Shown: positions 1 to 9,533, counted from the first letter of the stretch. The stretch is 64,000 nucleotides of DNA from Desulfobulbaceae bacterium BRH_c16a (GCA_000961725.1 LADS01000001.1:1-64000); one strand, 5' to 3'. The notes: generated from the sequence alone by a model not told the origin. Program-made: numbers and translations.

Positions 1-1
1 T

Positions 2-574
2 GAGAGAGCTCTGGTGATCTCGGTGGATGAAAAACCAAGCATTCAGGCATTGGAGCGAGCTACTGGCTATGTCTGCACCAGCAACGGCAAAATTGTCCGC
101 GGCCTCAAGAGTACCTATAAGCGGCACGGCACCTTGAATCTTTTTGCAGCGCTGAACGTAGCCACGGGTGCCATCCACACTCTGACCACGGAGTTTAAAA
201 GGCGAGTAGAGTTTTTGGCGTTCATGGATCAGGTGCTCTTGGAGCTGCCCGGCAGTAATGAGAAAGAAATTCATGTTATTCTCGACAATTATTGTATTCA
301 CAAACGCAATGACGAATGGCTGGCGCGACATCCGAACGTCAAATTTCATTTTACACCGACTTCTGCAAGTTGGCTAAACCAAGTGGAGATATGGTTCGGA
401 ATCCTCTCCCGTAAAGCCCTGAAGAATGCAAGTTTTCAAAGCGTAAACGAACTATGTGCTGCCATCGAAGCCTTTGTCGAAGCTTATCAACTGAACGCCA
501 AGCCTTTCGTGTGGCGCAAGCGAGAAGTCAAAGGCTCGCAACTGAGAAATACTATCTCAAATTTATGCAAGTAA
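2..574 (+). CDS. IS630-family transposase, C-terminal part (cut by window edge)
   Basis: The reading frame is open back to base 2, so the gene starts outside the window; the GTG at 14 is only an internal codon. The visible 190 residues hold the DDE catalytic core of IS630/Tc1-mariner transposases: SVDEK (first Asp), ILDNYCIH (second Asp) and WLNQVEIWF (catalytic Glu), with the SASWLNQVE block typical of the family. The protein cuts and joins transposon ends at TA dinucleotides. No terminal inverted repeat could be recognised between the stop codon and the convergent gene that ends 26 bases downstream. Whether the copy is intact cannot be judged from this window. Confidence 0.85.
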   Translation, partial: ERALVISVDEKPSIQALERATGYVCTSNGKIVRGLKSTYKRHGTLNLFAALNVATGAIHTLTTEFKRRVEFLAFMDQVLLELPGSNEKEIHVILDNYCIHKRNDEWLARHPNVKFHFTPTSASWLNQVEIWFGILSRKALKNASFQSVNELCAAIEAFVEAYQLNAKPFVWRKREVKGSQLRNTISNLCK

Positions 575-600
575 ACACTAGATTGGCGTCTGCCCTGCGC

Positions 601-1350
601 TTATAGCTCTTCTGGCTCTTCAGTCGCAAGGGGCTTTGTACCCGAGTAGACTACGAAATTATAATATTTGTACCAGACGGTGACATCGTCAAAGCCTGCC
701 TGGCCCAGCCAGTCGAGCTGGCAGGAGAGCGGGGCCATCCTGTCTTCCTCCATCCGTTCGAGGGCCGCACCAAGAGCCTCCTCCGAGATCCCGCTTTCGC
801 GAACTTTCTGCAGCCAGCGGCCCTTATAGATTTTCTCGGCAACCGCATTTTCCCCGAGAACCTGGTCGGCATTGATAAACATGCCGCCCGGCTCAAGGCT
901 TCTGTAGACTTTTTTAAACAATGCTTCCTTGGCGTCATCGGTGAGATGATGGATGGAGAGAGCGGAAACAATCAGATCGTAGGTCCCTTTCAATTGTTGA
1001 TTACCATAGTCCATGAGCTGAAATGTCACCCTTTCGGCATCTCTGCCGGAGAATCTTTCTTCGGCGACCTGCAGCATGGCCGGAGCAAGATCAACCAGGA
1101 CCAGTTGGGCTCTAGGATAGCGGAAAGCTATGCGGGCACTGAGAAGACCGGTTCCGGCCCCCAGATCGAGAACCCGCAGTTCGCGGTCCCGATGAAACGG
1201 GATGATTTCCAGGGGAAGAGTATAAAAATCTTTATAGCAGGGAATCAACTGTCGACGGTTGAGGTCATAGCTTTCGGCACTGTTGTCAAAGAGCTTGCGT
1301 ATGCTCACGGGGCACCTTTTACGAAGAATTCCTGGGTTGACCAGGGACAT
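601..1350 (-). CDS. Class I SAM-dependent methyltransferase
   Basis: A 249-residue soluble protein with a Rossmann-type methyltransferase fold. Motif I is VLDLGAGTG near residues 60-68, the acidic residue that binds the SAM ribose lies in LVLVDLAP near 83-90, and the post-motif YDLIVSALSIHHL follows around 125. The layout fits the broad Methyltransf_25/UbiE-like group. Nothing in the sequence or the neighbours shows the substrate. It is divergent from the NlpC/P60 gene, with about 150 bases between them holding a plausible promoter for this gene. Confidence 0.8.
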   Translation of the reverse strand: MSLVNPGILRKRCPVSIRKLFDNSAESYDLNRRQLIPCYKDFYTLPLEIIPFHRDRELRVLDLGAGTGLLSARIAFRYPRAQLVLVDLAPAMLQVAEERFSGRDAERVTFQLMDYGNQQLKGTYDLIVSALSIHHLTDDAKEALFKKVYRSLEPGGMFINADQVLGENAVAEKIYKGRWLQKVRESGISEEALGAALERMEEDRMAPLSCQLDWLGQAGFDDVTVWYKYYNFVVYSGTKPLATEEPEEL

Positions 1351-1411
1351 TTTGAGACTGCTTTCATCGGATTACGATGTTTTTCCTGCACCAAAATTAT
1401 TCGGATCATTG

Positions 1412-1440
1412 AATTTATGGAAAATTTCCTCTATTATCAA
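1412..1440 (-). promoter_or_regulatory. Putative sigma70 promoter for the methyltransferase gene
   Basis: On the minus strand TTGATA (1440-1435) and TAAATT (1417-1412) are separated by 17 bases, about 60 bases before the ATG at 1350. Five of six -35 bases match consensus; the -10 match is weaker. Confidence 0.35.
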
Positions 1441-1498
1441 TCCTGATATTCTCGTAACACCTTCGAAACCGGCAAGGAGAAATGGCATCGGCATCAGT

Positions 1499-2092
1499 AT
1501 GACGAAAATGCAAAGAGACAATTGTTGGAAGCAACGGCCCGCACCTTATCGCACTGCAAGCATGGTGCCGATGGTACTAATTTTTGTATTTTTGTTATAC
1601 GGCTGTGGGCGAAAAGCGCAAGTCGTATATTCTCCCCCGGGGAAACCTCATCCCCGGATGGTGCAAAGTCAGGCGAACGGGGAGACGGTTCTCCTGCTCA
1701 AACGCCATTACCAAAAATGGCAGGGTACACCCTATGTGAATGGGGGAATGTCGGCCTCGGGAATGGACTGTTCCGGGTTCACTGTGCTTGCTTATCGGGA
1801 TTTGTTTGGGCTCTCGTTGCCGAGAACCGCCGGGGAACAGGCGGAGAGCGGCCGGCAGGTGGCAAGGGCCTCCCTCGAACCGGGTGATCTTGTCTTTTTT
1901 CAAACGGGGCCGTTGAAACGGCACGTAGGCATATATCTTGCCGACGATCAGTTTATCCATGCCTCTTTGTCGAGAGGAGTGACTATCTCAAGTCTCGACG
2001 ACACCTATTGGCGAAAAAAGTACTGGCAGGCCAGGCGGCTGCCGACGCAGGTAGGTCTGGTGAGCAGCGAGGGCACAAGGACATATCGGTGA
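1499..2092 (+). CDS. NlpC/P60-family lipoprotein (cell-wall endopeptidase, Spr-like)
   Basis: A secreted papain-like peptidase expected to cut peptide cross-links of peptidoglycan. The N-terminus has a hydrophobic stretch, MVPMVLIFVFLLYGC, ending in a lipobox with Cys36, so it should be a lipoprotein. The NlpC/P60 domain covers roughly residues 60-180, with the catalytic Cys in MDCSGF and the two His in RHVGIYL and FIHAS, as in E. coli Spr (MepS). The ATG at 1499 is chosen because it gives an n-region ahead of the hydrophobic core; the ATG at 1562 is an alternative. The same frame is open upstream to 1283, but that stretch covers the divergent promoter region. Confidence 0.8.
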   Translation: MTKMQRDNCWKQRPAPYRTASMVPMVLIFVFLLYGCGRKAQVVYSPPGKPHPRMVQSQANGETVLLLKRHYQKWQGTPYVNGGMSASGMDCSGFTVLAYRDLFGLSLPRTAGEQAESGRQVARASLEPGDLVFFQTGPLKRHVGIYLADDQFIHASLSRGVTISSLDDTYWRKKYWQARRLPTQVGLVSSEGTRTYR

Positions 2093-2093
2093 C

Positions 2094-2142
2094 GCCGATT
2101 TCAAAAAAGTAATTCCAGTCCACATAAGTTCTTGAAATCGGC
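2094..2142. repeat. 11-bp perfect inverted repeat between nlpC-like gene and mipA-like gene
   Basis: GCCGATTTCAA (2094-2104) is repeated inverted as TTGAAATCGGC (2132-2142) around a 27-base spacer. It begins just after the NlpC/P60 stop codon and ends 27 bases before the next start. There is no T-run, so it is a poor terminator; it could be an mRNA hairpin or a spaced operator. Confidence 0.5.
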
Positions 2143-2169
2143 AGGGTATGCGATGTTGAGGAGATCAAG

Positions 2170-3030
2170 GTGAAGAATAAAATCGGATGTATTCTGCTTG
2201 TCAACCTGTTGCTGACGGGAGAATGTCTCGGCGATCAGACGGCTGCCGTCGCTCCCGCACTCCCGCTCTATGAATATGGCATTATCGGCCTGGCAGCCGG
2301 CATCCCGCACTACCGCGGATCGGATGAGTACGAAACCTATGTCTTCCCCCTGCCGTACTTTGTGTATCGCGGCGAGATTATTAAAGCCGACAGGGAAGGG
2401 GTCCGGGGTATTTTCTGGAACTACGGGAAATTCGAGATGGATATTTCCCTGTCCGGCAATCCTCCGTCGGGGGACAACGAGGCCAGGGAGGGAATGCCGG
2501 ACCTGGAAGCCATGGGTGAAATAGGCCCGGCTCTCAACTATTATTTTTACCAGCATGGGGACAGGGACGCCTTGTTTCTTCAGGCTAATCTGCGTGGTGC
2601 TTTTGCCATCGATTTTGACGGTGGTCTCGATGTCAGCCATGAGGGATGGATTTCGACAGTATCTTTAACATACAAGGATTCCGAGCTTTTTAAAGAACAC
2701 AGCATCCGCTTTCACCTCAGTGGCGGATTCCAGTTTGCCGATGCCGGAATGCACAGTTACTTCTATGAGGTGGCACCCGAGCATGCAACTCCCGAGCGCC
2801 GGCAATATGAAGCAGAAGGCGGCTACAGTGGCTTGTATCTCGCCGGCAGTATTGTCAAGGAGCTGACGCCCAGGCTGTGGGTCGGCGGCTATGGTCGATG
2901 GATGAATATCGAAGGAGCGGTCTTCGAAGACAGCCCGCTCGTGCGGACCCGCAACAACGCCATTGTCGGTGCCATGCTGGTCTGGAAGCTCGGTGAATCG
3001 GCAGCCCTTGAAAAAGTAGAAATCAGGTAA
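2170..3030 (+). CDS. MipA/OmpV-family outer-membrane protein
   Basis: A 286-residue exported protein with a signal peptide (MKNKIGCILLVNLLLTGECLG) and alternating beta-barrel segments ending in a C-terminal strand. The early block GIIGLAAGIPHYRGSDEYETYVFPLPYFVYRG is characteristic of MipA/OmpV proteins, which scaffold MltA and PBP1B in E. coli or act as porin-like proteins in vibrios. Translation starts at GTG 2170, supported by GAGGAGATCAAG just upstream. It follows a predicted peptidoglycan endopeptidase on the same strand, consistent with a cell-wall role, but substrate and partner are unknown here. Confidence 0.8.
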   Translation: MKNKIGCILLVNLLLTGECLGDQTAAVAPALPLYEYGIIGLAAGIPHYRGSDEYETYVFPLPYFVYRGEIIKADREGVRGIFWNYGKFEMDISLSGNPPSGDNEAREGMPDLEAMGEIGPALNYYFYQHGDRDALFLQANLRGAFAIDFDGGLDVSHEGWISTVSLTYKDSELFKEHSIRFHLSGGFQFADAGMHSYFYEVAPEHATPERRQYEAEGGYSGLYLAGSIVKELTPRLWVGGYGRWMNIEGAVFEDSPLVRTRNNAIVGAMLVWKLGESAALEKVEIR

Positions 3031-3041
3031 AACAGAAAAAC

Positions 3042-6000
3042 TCAAAAATACCTGGCGGCGAATCCTTTTATATCCTCGATTATAATATAGAGACAGGGGA
3101 CCAGGGCTAAAGTGATGACTGTGGCAAAGAGTATGCCGAACCCCAGTGAAATAGCCATGGGGATCATGAATCGTGCCTGCCGCGAGGTCTCGAAAATCAT
3201 CGGTGCGAGACCGCCAAAGGTGGTGAGGGTGGTGAGCATGACCGGCCGGAAACGCCGGATGCCCGCCTCCTGTATCGCTTGTGCCGGCTTGACCCCTTTC
3301 TGCTGCTGCTTGTTGGCATAGTCCACCAGCACCAGGGAATCGTTGACGACGACCCCTGACAGGGCAACGATACCCATCATGCTCATCAGGCTGAGATTGT
3401 AATCCATCAGCAGATGACCAAGCACCGCGCCCACTATCCCGAAAGGAATGCCGATCATGACTATCACCGGCTGCAGATAACTGCGAAACGGAATGGCGAG
3501 CAGGAAATAGATACAGCCGAGGGCAAAGAGAAACCCCTGGAGAAGGCTGCCTACCGACTCCTTGCGATCCGCTTCCCGCCCCTCGAAACCGTAGGTGAGC
3601 CCAGGGAAGGCGGCGGCAAGTTCCGGCAGGGCCTCCCTGTTCAGAGCCTCCATGACGATCGGCGAGTCGCCAATAGGTTCGACATCCGCGGTGACTGTCA
3701 CGGTCCGGCGGCCGTCGCGCCTGCTGATATTGGTGTAGGCACGTCCCCGTTCGACCGAGGCAATTTCGCTAAGTGGCACGAAGGTTCCCGCAGGGGTGCT
3801 TATGAGCAGAGACTCTATATTGAATTCACTGCTCCGCTCTTTAGCCGGCAGGCGGACCCTGACCGTCACTTCATTGTTGCCCCGTTGCTGGCGCAGGGCA
3901 ATGACCCCCTGGAAGGCATTGCGCAACTGTCTGCCGACCTCGATGGTGGTCAGACCGAGGCTTTCCCCCCATGCGTTGACCTTGTAGTTGAACTGGATCT
4001 TGCCGGGCGTATAGCCGGCGTCGACATCGTTGACGGAAGAAAAATCCTGGAGCCGGTCCGCGAGCATTTCACTGGCCCGGTCAAGAATTGCGATATCGCG
4101 ATGGCTGAGTTCAACCGAGATGGCGGCCCCGCTCCCCGGACCGCCGCGATCGGATTCGTAGCGCAGGGATTGCAGGCCGACCATCGGTCCCGTCTCCTGG
4201 CGCCAGAGCCTGGTGACGACGCCGGTATCTAAAGGACGGACATCCGGCGGACTGAGATAGCCGTTTACCTCGACAACGTTGTCGGTGATAAGGGCGGAAA
4301 CAGACTCGATCAGAGCTGTCCCGCCGTTTTTTTCCGCCATTTTTTCAAGACTGAAGGTGAGCCGGTCGCGGACCCTGACCAGATCCGCTTCGGGGCTGCC
4401 GTAGGGTAAAGTCGCGGTGGCAACGGCCCGGTCCGCGTCTACCCGCGGCGCCAGGATCATGCTTATCCGGCCGCTTTTCACATAGCCGATGGTAACGACC
4501 AGGAGGGCGACCAGCAGCGAGAGCGTAACGAACCGGAAGCGCAGGGTCAATGCCAGAAGAGGTCCGTACCCGTGGGTGACGAAATGCATGAATTTACGGC
4601 TGAACGCTTGCTGCAGCCGGCCAATGAACACCATTGCCGGGTTGGACGCGGTCTTTGTACTGTAGGCCAGATGGGCGGGCAGAATGAGCAGGGATTCCAG
4701 CCAGGAAATGACGAAGGTGGTTATTACGACTATTGGTATGACCCCCCAGACCTTGCCCATCACTCCAGGGACCATCGCCAGCGGTAAAAAAGCGACAATA
4801 TTGGTGAAAATGCTGAAGGCGATGGGGGTTGCCACATCTTTTGCGCCAATGATCGCCGCATCGAGATATGAATACCCCCGCTGGCGGTGTTCATAAATAT
4901 TTTCCCCGGCAATGATGGCGTCGTCGATCACGATTCCCAGGGAGATAATGAAGGCGAACATCGAGATCATGTTGATCGAGGCGTCAAAAAACGGCAGGAA
5001 TAAGAGGCACCCCAGAAAGGAGATGGGAATCCCCATGGTGACCCAGAAGGCCAGCCGCAAATCGAGGAAGATGCCGAGCAGAATGAGTACCAGAATCAAA
5101 CCCATGCCGGCATTTTTCAGGAGGAGGTCCAGCCGCTGTTTGTACACTTCCGAGCGGTCGTTGCTGACCGCCCAGCTGATGGCGGGAGGCAGGTCGACGG
5201 AGATTTCCTCCATCGCCAGGCGAACTGCCTCGGAGACGCCCAGGGGCGTCTGTTTGCCTACCCGGTAGATTTCCAGTTGCATGCTGGGCTGCCCGTTGAA
5301 GGTGGCGATCCGGGTTGTATCGGCAAAAGATTCCCGCACCTCTGCAATATCGTCAAGGTGGACAACCGTGCCCCCAGGCGTGGTTATAATGGGAATGCCG
5401 GCAAATTCCCTGGCCCAGCTCCGGCGGTCCTTTACCCGCAGAAGAATTTCTCCGCCGGAGGTCTCGAGTTTCCCCCCCGGGAGCTCGGTTGAGGCAAAGT
5501 CGAGAATTGAGGCCACCCTGGCCAGGGTGAGGTTGTAGGTCCGCAGGTTTTCACTCGGCACTGCAACTTCTATTTCAAAGTCGCGGCCGCCGAAGATCTC
5601 TACCTGGCTGATGTCTTTGGCCTGCAGAAGCCGGTCGCGAACCTGTTCGACTACCTCGCGGAGTGCCTGTTCGACAACGTCGCCGTAGAGACTGAGGGTC
5701 ACAACCTGGCGTTTCGTCACATCGAGGGAAATCACCGGGTCTTCGGCATCGGCCGGGAAGGTATCGATACGGTCGATTTGTTGCTGAATTTCCTGGAGAA
5801 CTCTTTGCGGCACGGCATCTTCCTGGAGTTCGGCCCGGATGTTGGCGTTTCCTTCTCCGGCGGTGGCATTCACCTCTTTGATGCCATCGACAGCCCGAAT
5901 GGCCTCTTCCACCGCCAGGACAATGCCCTGCTCAACCTCTTCGGGACTGGCCCCGGGGTAGGGTATTGCAATGGTGATAGTGTCGAGTTCAAACTCAGGG

Positions 6001-6137
6001 AAAACCTCGCGTTTGATCTGAGTGCTCATGAAAAAACCGCCAAGAATCAGCAGGATCATGATAAGATTCGGCGTTACCCGGTTATGAACCATCCAGGAAA
6101 TTATGCCGCGGCTTGTCTGGCTTTCGCTGCTGCTCAC
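3042..6137 (-). CDS. RND efflux transporter, inner-membrane permease
   Basis: A 1031-residue member of the AcrB/HAE-type RND superfamily. The first transmembrane helix is followed by the porter domain (ITIAIPYPGASPEEVEQ), then a helix cluster near residues 335-480 containing GIVIDDAIIAGENIYEH, which carries the paired Asp of the proton relay. The second half repeats this layout and ends with GIVALSGVVVNDSLVLVDYAN and four more helices. It should exchange protons for export of hydrophobic or toxic compounds through the adaptor and outer-membrane channel encoded just upstream. The start overlaps the adaptor stop by 4 bases. It is convergent with the mipA-like gene, only 11 bases away, and no terminator is visible. 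Confidence 0.93.
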   Translation of the reverse strand: MSSSESQTSRGIISWMVHNRVTPNLIMILLILGGFFMSTQIKREVFPEFELDTITIAIPYPGASPEEVEQGIVLAVEEAIRAVDGIKEVNATAGEGNANIRAELQEDAVPQRVLQEIQQQIDRIDTFPADAEDPVISLDVTKRQVVTLSLYGDVVEQALREVVEQVRDRLLQAKDISQVEIFGGRDFEIEVAVPSENLRTYNLTLARVASILDFASTELPGGKLETSGGEILLRVKDRRSWAREFAGIPIITTPGGTVVHLDDIAEVRESFADTTRIATFNGQPSMQLEIYRVGKQTPLGVSEAVRLAMEEISVDLPPAISWAVSNDRSEVYKQRLDLLLKNAGMGLILVLILLGIFLDLRLAFWVTMGIPISFLGCLLFLPFFDASINMISMFAFIISLGIVIDDAIIAGENIYEHRQRGYSYLDAAIIGAKDVATPIAFSIFTNIVAFLPLAMVPGVMGKVWGVIPIVVITTFVISWLESLLILPAHLAYSTKTASNPAMVFIGRLQQAFSRKFMHFVTHGYGPLLALTLRFRFVTLSLLVALLVVTIGYVKSGRISMILAPRVDADRAVATATLPYGSPEADLVRVRDRLTFSLEKMAEKNGGTALIESVSALITDNVVEVNGYLSPPDVRPLDTGVVTRLWRQETGPMVGLQSLRYESDRGGPGSGAAISVELSHRDIAILDRASEMLADRLQDFSSVNDVDAGYTPGKIQFNYKVNAWGESLGLTTIEVGRQLRNAFQGVIALRQQRGNNEVTVRVRLPAKERSSEFNIESLLISTPAGTFVPLSEIASVERGRAYTNISRRDGRRTVTVTADVEPIGDSPIVMEALNREALPELAAAFPGLTYGFEGREADRKESVGSLLQGFLFALGCIYFLLAIPFRSYLQPVIVMIGIPFGIVGAVLGHLLMDYNLSLMSMMGIVALSGVVVNDSLVLVDYANKQQQKGVKPAQAIQEAGIRRFRPVMLTTLTTFGGLAPMIFETSRQARFMIPMAISLGFGILFATVITLALVPCLYIIIEDIKGFAARYF

Positions 6138-7423
6138 CGATCCGCCTCATGGGTATTGCCCGGGCCGCCTGCCGGCGTCGGTGCTTTATCCTGCTTGTCG
6201 CTTTGGCCTTCTTCCCCCATGATCTTCATCGGGGTGCCGGCTAAAGGCGCAGACAGATTGGTGACGATGAGCATTTCGCCTTCCTTGACACCTTTTTCGA
6301 TGAAAACGGTGTTTCGATTTTTTGCGGCTATCTCCACCGCACGGATTTCCAGGGTGCCGTCATCGCCGAGCAGCCACACGGTCTGGCCCTCGCGGAGGTG
6401 ACTGCGATCGATGGGAATGACCGATGAGAGTTCCGCTCCCTCGATTTCCGCCCGAACGAAGCTGCCCAGCAGGAGTTTCGGTTTATCGCGGTTTTCCGGG
6501 AGCAGGCAGAGGGGATCCTGCACAGCGGCGTAGACGATGGCCATTCTTCCCTGATCTTCGAGGTCTGCGGCCAGGCGGATGATGTTTCCGGTTCGCATTT
6601 CCCCGGTGCCGGCTGCGTCCTGAATTATTTTAATAGTTGAGCCGGATTGCGAGCCGTCGACAGGAATCGTCAGCCATTTGAGCTGGTCGACGGGAATGGT
6701 AAGCTTCAGCCAGAATTCATCCGTGCCGATCAGTCTGGCAAGAGGCGTCGATTCGGAAACCCTGGTGCCGATCGTCACCGACCTCGACTGGACGACCGCG
6801 TTAAAGGGGGCAACGACTTCGGTCCGCCTCAGGTCCAGCTCCGCCCGGGCAAGTTTTGCCTCGGCTCCCTGCAGCGCGGCTTTTTTCATCTCCAGCTGGG
6901 GCTGTCTCAGCATCAATTTTTTTTCTTGGTCGGTGACCTGCTGGCCGAGCAGTTCCAGTTCGCGGCTGGCGATGCGCTGGCTGCCCATTTCCAGGTCAAG
7001 CTCACTCCGGGCGTTGGCGACCTCGCTTTGCAGTTGGAGAATGGTCAGTTCGAAATCGATCGGCTCGATGGCGAGAATTGGTTCATTTTTGGCGAAAAAG
7101 CCGCCCGGCACCAGGTTTTCACTGATCTCGTTTACTTCTCCCCCGACTCTGGATGTAAGGTTCAGCTCTTTTGCGGCAAGGACGGTACCCATTCCGGTTA
7201 TCACCAGCCGCTCAGAGCGGGCTTTAAGCGGTATCACCTGGACGAGAGGAGGGGTGGGTTCCCTCTTGCGCGGTTTGACCTCGGGGCCGGTTTTCAGCAA
7301 ATATGCGGCAAGAGCCGCACCACAGCCCAGAACCGCAATTGACAGGAACAACTGGAAAAGCACCGTGACCAGGCGTTTTTTATGGGGGGGCTCGATGGGA
7401 GAAGGACTCTCTGCCGGTTTCAT
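6134..7423 (-). CDS. RND efflux periplasmic adaptor (membrane fusion protein)
   Basis: A 429-residue membrane fusion protein of the HlyD/AcrA type. A single N-terminal membrane anchor (LFQLFLSIAVLGCGAALAAYLL) is followed by the first half-lipoyl strand block (LNLTSRVGGEVNEI, ending GFFAKNEPILAIEP), a helical hairpin around residues 125-205, and the second lipoyl half (VVAPFNAVVQSRSVTIGTRV). Beta-barrel and membrane-proximal domains complete it. The C-terminus is Gly/Pro- and charge-rich. Start and stop overlap both neighbouring genes by 4 bases (ATGA), so the three efflux genes are translationally coupled. Confidence 0.92.
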   Translation of the reverse strand: MKPAESPSPIEPPHKKRLVTVLFQLFLSIAVLGCGAALAAYLLKTGPEVKPRKREPTPPLVQVIPLKARSERLVITGMGTVLAAKELNLTSRVGGEVNEISENLVPGGFFAKNEPILAIEPIDFELTILQLQSEVANARSELDLEMGSQRIASRELELLGQQVTDQEKKLMLRQPQLEMKKAALQGAEAKLARAELDLRRTEVVAPFNAVVQSRSVTIGTRVSESTPLARLIGTDEFWLKLTIPVDQLKWLTIPVDGSQSGSTIKIIQDAAGTGEMRTGNIIRLAADLEDQGRMAIVYAAVQDPLCLLPENRDKPKLLLGSFVRAEIEGAELSSVIPIDRSHLREGQTVWLLGDDGTLEIRAVEIAAKNRNTVFIEKGVKEGEMLIVTNLSAPLAGTPMKIMGEEGQSDKQDKAPTPAGGPGNTHEADR

Positions 7424-8829
7424 GGTTTCATGCCTCTGGGTATGTGTTCCGAAAATGTCGGCTCCGTTGTCGGAAGGCGTCCGCTGAGCGCCCGATAGAG
7501 CAGGATGCGGTTGTCGATGAGCTGTCGTCGGGTGCTGAGTATGCTGCGTTGCAGGCCTTGATGGGAGAGGAGGGCGAGCAGAACCCGCTGGTAATCCTCC
7601 GCTCCCTGTCGATAACGGGTGCCGACATGTTCGATGGTTTCTTCTGCCAGTTTCCGCCTGATTTCCAGGCTCTTAAGGAGGGACAGCCGGCCTTTTTCAA
7701 AAACCAGGCTGTCTTCCACCTCACCGATTGCCGCAAGGACGGTCTGGCCATAACGGGACAACTGTTGCCTGGCGACCGCCTGGTTTCTTTCGACTTCGGC
7801 CTGGCGCAGCCCGCCATCGAGAAGGGGGGCGAACAGGTTGGCGGCAAGGGTGGAAAGCCAGTTGCTGAAGAGATCCCTGGAGCGTTCGCCGGAAGTGGCA
7901 AGATCGGCCGATATGCTCAGCCTTGGCAAGCGGTCGGTAACCGCGGCAGCAACCAGCTGGTCGGCGGCCAGGAGGCTCATGTAGCGGCTGCGGATATCCG
8001 GCCTCTCGACAAGAAGATCAAGAGGAATGCCGAGATCGGGAAGAGGCGGGAGATCGGGCAGCTCGGTTACGGAGGGCAGGGCGGTCGTTCCCGGCGCAGA
8101 CCCCAGAAGGATCGCCAGCTGGTGCTGAAGAATTCGCAGATCTGCCTGAAATCCGGCGACATCGCCGTTGTTGCTTTCGATCAGCTGACGCTGTTGCAGG
8201 ACATCGGCAATCTGGACCCGACCGGAACGGAACTGGACGGTAATCAATTCGAGAATTTTGCCGTTGGTGCTTTTCTGCTCATCGAGCAGGGCCAGCTGCG
8301 CGGTTGTTTCCGCCATCAGGAACCAGATCCTGGCTACTTCTGCGGCAAGAGTAATCGATGCGATGTGAAAATCGGCTTCGGTGGCCTGGGTTTCGAGGGT
8401 GGCCGCTTCCTGCCGGGAACGCAGGCCGCCCCAGAGATCAAGTTCATAGGAGGCGGCCAGACCGAGCAGGAAAGTACTCCTGGTTGAATCGGTTGCGGTA
8501 TTTCCGACGGAAGTAGTCGAACCTCGCGCATCGAGGGTCGGCTGGAGGAGGGCGCCGGTCTGGCGGGCGACGGCCTGGGCCTCCAGAAGCCTGTCCCGGG
8601 CAATCTGCAGCGTGAAGTTGTTGCGGAGAGCCTGGTCGATCAGCCGGGAGAGCCGGGGGTCGTGAAAATCCGACCACCAGTCGGCCGCAAGAGTCCGGGC
8701 TCCCTGCTGGGAAAAGGTCTCGGGCATATCGAAGGGCGCAAGAGGCCGATGTGTTGCCGGCGAGCAGCCGGCAAGCAGCAACAAATATAAAATTCCAAAT
8801 CTCACTACTGCCGAGGCAAAAATCTGCAA
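7420..8829 (-). CDS. Outer-membrane efflux lipoprotein (NodT/TolC family)
   Basis: A 469-residue outer-membrane factor that forms the exit duct of the RND pump. The signal peptide ends in a lipobox, LYLLLLAGC, so the protein is a lipoprotein like OprM or NodT. Two repeats of outer_membrane_efflux helices are seen, the first with ASYELDLWGGLRS and the second with ATSGERSRDLF and FAPLLDGGLRQAEVERNQA, both hallmarks of the NodT subgroup. It is the first gene of the operon (outer-membrane factor, adaptor, permease). No regulator gene of the TetR or MerR type lies beside the operon. Confidence 0.92.
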   Translation of the reverse strand: MQIFASAVVRFGILYLLLLAGCSPATHRPLAPFDMPETFSQQGARTLAADWWSDFHDPRLSRLIDQALRNNFTLQIARDRLLEAQAVARQTGALLQPTLDARGSTTSVGNTATDSTRSTFLLGLAASYELDLWGGLRSRQEAATLETQATEADFHIASITLAAEVARIWFLMAETTAQLALLDEQKSTNGKILELITVQFRSGRVQIADVLQQRQLIESNNGDVAGFQADLRILQHQLAILLGSAPGTTALPSVTELPDLPPLPDLGIPLDLLVERPDIRSRYMSLLAADQLVAAAVTDRLPRLSISADLATSGERSRDLFSNWLSTLAANLFAPLLDGGLRQAEVERNQAVARQQLSRYGQTVLAAIGEVEDSLVFEKGRLSLLKSLEIRRKLAEETIEHVGTRYRQGAEDYQRVLLALLSHQGLQRSILSTRRQLIDNRILLYRALSGRLPTTEPTFSEHIPRGMKP

Positions 8830-8965
8830 ATGTCTCCTGCCGTATATTCCTTTTTCAGGTTCATAACGATTGTGGAGAGGTACATTATTTACTTAAACGC
8901 TTCTGTGCAACCGGGAAGTACTCTTGGCGGCTTGAAATACGGTAATTTTCGGTATTTTATCGAGG

Positions 8966-9436
8966 CTAGCCTTGGAAAATAAAGAACTTCCGCATGGCGT
9001 AGTTGAACATTACGGCAGTAAAGATGTTGGCGCCGAAGGCGTAGGTGGTGAGCAGGCCGAAACGTCTGATGAGGAGACCCATCAGCATGGTGCCGAGAAA
9101 GGTACTTATGCCGGAGACCGCGTAAAAAAGCAGAATCTCGATGACGATATGGTATTTGCCGCCTTGAAAAACAAAAAGGATGTTGGCAATGTAGGCCACC
9201 ATATTGGCAAAAAGAAAAGCAATGAAATTGCTGATCATCGAATTACGCGACCTGGTGGCGTCGTTGACCTTTCTGATGGTCAGCTTGAGCGCCCTGACCG
9301 CATGATCCTTTTCCTGCAGGCACGGGAACACCTTCCAGGCGATGAGATGGAAGATGAAGATATGGGCGACGGTGGCAAGACCGCCCGCCAGAGCATATTT
9401 GATGAATTGAATAATCGCCGGGTTGTCGAAAAACAT
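8966..9436 (-). CDS. GtrA-family membrane protein
   Basis: A 156-residue protein with four predicted transmembrane helices (about residues 10-33, 65-90, 98-122 and 130-150). The opening IIQFIKYALAGGLATVAHIFIFHLI matches the GtrA family, members of which are thought to help move polyprenyl-phosphate sugars across the inner membrane. An insertion of charged residues (about 40-63) follows helix 1 and is longer than usual. It lies 97 bases after a sugar-nucleotide-type epimerase on the same strand, supporting a role in surface glycan modification. No glycosyltransferase is adjacent. Confidence 0.75.
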   Translation of the reverse strand: MFFDNPAIIQFIKYALAGGLATVAHIFIFHLIAWKVFPCLQEKDHAVRALKLTIRKVNDATRSRNSMISNFIAFLFANMVAYIANILFVFQGGKYHIVIEILLFYAVSGISTFLGTMLMGLLIRRFGLLTTYAFGANIFTAVMFNYAMRKFFIFQG

Positions 9437-9533
9437 GCTGTGTCCACCACTAGCTGAAAGCTGCTGTTGAAAAATGGAAGTCTATACCAGAAAATGGTAA
9501 TTAAAACCAGCCGCAATTTTGAACCACACAGGA

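Noticed and set aside
3414..4232. 272-codon plus-strand ORF inside the efflux permease
   Set aside because: Antisense shadow of the RND permease, with no start signal and no recognisable domain.
8933..8957. AT-rich near-palindrome AAATACGG/CGGTATTT upstream of the efflux operon
   Set aside because: Only six pairs hold without mismatch, it lies over 100 bases from the operon start and beside the end of another gene, and no regulator gene is adjacent.
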